Assembly (NCBI GenBank): GCA_943325655.2
Contig: CALPQG020000157.1
Coordinates: forward strand, 1 to 6,488
Origin: Bifidobacterium breve
GTDB taxonomy: Bacteria > Bacteroidota > Bacteroidia > Cytophagales > UBA9547
Length of the DNA stretch: 6,488 bases
Direction: 5' to 3'
This document shows positions 5,918 through 6,488 of the stretch, in pieces. The stretch's first letter is position 1. The number at the start of each line of letters is the position of its first letter. Below the pieces are notes generated by a model, which saw only the letters and a list, made by a program, of their open reading frames with translations, ran no database searches and was not told the DNA's origin. Made by a program: the position numbers and the translations under genes.

Positions 5918-6487
5918 TTATTTACCGTTTGAAATCACAAAATTGATAATGGAGGAAGCCAACTCCTTTTTAGAAGTTAACGGAAAAGCGAGTATCTTAT
6001 TATTTTTACTAAAAATGGTCACCTTGTTGGTATCGTGACCAAAGCCTGCACCGTCGTCATTCAGCGAATTCAATACGATAAAGTCTAAGTTTTTACGCAC
6101 CATTTTACTTTTAGCATTGGCTTCTTCGTCGTTGGTTTCGAGTGCAAATCCAACCAGCGTTTGGTGTTCCTTTTTTTGTTTGCCCAATTCAAAAGCAATG
6201 TCCTTGGTTTTAACCAATTCCAACGTAAGCGTATTCTCGAGTTTTTTAATTTTTTGATTTGCTTTTTGCAATGGGGTATAATCTGCTACTGCGGCTGCAA
6301 AAATTACCAGGTTAGCGGCTGCAAAATGTGCTGACATGGCAACAAACATTTCTTCGGCCGACAATACATTTACCACTTCAATATTTTTACTTTCAATCTT
6401 CAATTGCGTAGGACCAGCAACCAGGGTAACCTCCGCTCCTCTTTTTGCCAATGTTTCCGCCAATGCGAATCCCATTTTGCCCGTTGA
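5918..6487 (-). CDS. coaBC: CoaBC bifunctional pantothenate-pathway enzyme, 3' (CoaB domain) part
   Basis: These are the last 189 or so residues of phosphopantothenoylcysteine decarboxylase/phosphopantothenate-cysteine ligase, a cytoplasmic coenzyme A biosynthesis enzyme. Only the CoaB ligase domain is in the window; it joins cysteine to 4'-phosphopantothenate using CTP. The frame is open to the edge and begins with STGKMGFALAETLAKRGAEV, matching the family motif (S/T)xGKMG.ALA, so the internal ATG at 6473-6475 is not the start. Other CoaB landmarks are TLVAGP, AAAVADYTP, KIKK, KTKDI, VGFALETND and the nucleotide-binding FIVLNSLNDDGAGFGHDTNKVTIF. The N-terminal CoaC flavoprotein domain would lie beyond the right edge; its presence is assumed, not seen. 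The stop codon TAA abuts the porD ATG with no gap. Confidence 0.93.
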   Translation of the reverse strand, partial: STGKMGFALAETLAKRGAEVTLVAGPTQLKIESKNIEVVNVLSAEEMFVAMSAHFAAANLVIFAAAVADYTPLQKANQKIKKLENTLTLELVKTKDIAFELGKQKKEHQTLVGFALETNDEEANAKSKMVRKNLDFIVLNSLNDDGAGFGHDTNKVTIFSKNNKILAFPLTSKKELASSIINFVISNGK

Positions 6488-6488
6488 A

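Overview
The window looks like ordinary chromosomal DNA from a member of the Bacteroidota, perhaps a Chitinophagaceae/Sphingobacteriia-type organism. The evidence is low GC content, a canonical Bacteroidota promoter (TTTG, 18-nt spacer, TAnnTTTG), weak or absent Shine-Dalgarno sequences, a secreted protein with a C-terminal type IX secretion (T9SS) sorting domain, and a PorD/DUF4835 T9SS gene directly behind coaBC. The genus assignment is inference only.

Layout. (1) Positions 2-1926, + strand: a tight three-gene run made of the 3' part of a hydroxymethylglutaryl-CoA lyase gene, a LutA-type cysteine-rich (CCG domain) protein overlapping it by 8 bp, and a 177-aa protein starting one base after that. 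The third protein has no obvious enzyme motif, but its layout resembles the uracil-DNA-glycosylase fold and the DNA polymerase III psi subunit. (2) Positions 1927-2121: an AT-rich gap with a promoter at 1942-1971. (3) Positions 2122-2952, + strand: a secreted lamin-tail-domain protein with a T9SS sorting tail. (4) Positions 2953-3043: a bidirectional terminator followed by a perfect 31-bp palindrome. (5) Positions 3044-4765, - strand: an M3-family oligoendopeptidase. (6) Positions 4766-4984: a non-coding gap filled with short tandem repeats and at least four palindromes. (7) Positions 4985-6488, - strand: porD (DUF4835) immediately preceded by the 3' part of coaBC, with the coaBC stop codon abutting the porD start codon.

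How the parts relate. The HMG-CoA lyase is the last step of leucine catabolism and ketone-body formation; why it is coupled to a LutA-like protein is not clear from the sequence. PorD belongs to the T9SS machinery, and the lamin-tail protein is a plausible cargo of that system, although the two are separate transcription units. The CoaBC-PorD pairing is probably shared transcription rather than shared chemistry.

I see no mobile element, CRISPR array, tRNA, rRNA or defence system. The least explained parts are the palindromes flanking the M3 peptidase gene on both sides, and the psi/UDG-like small protein.
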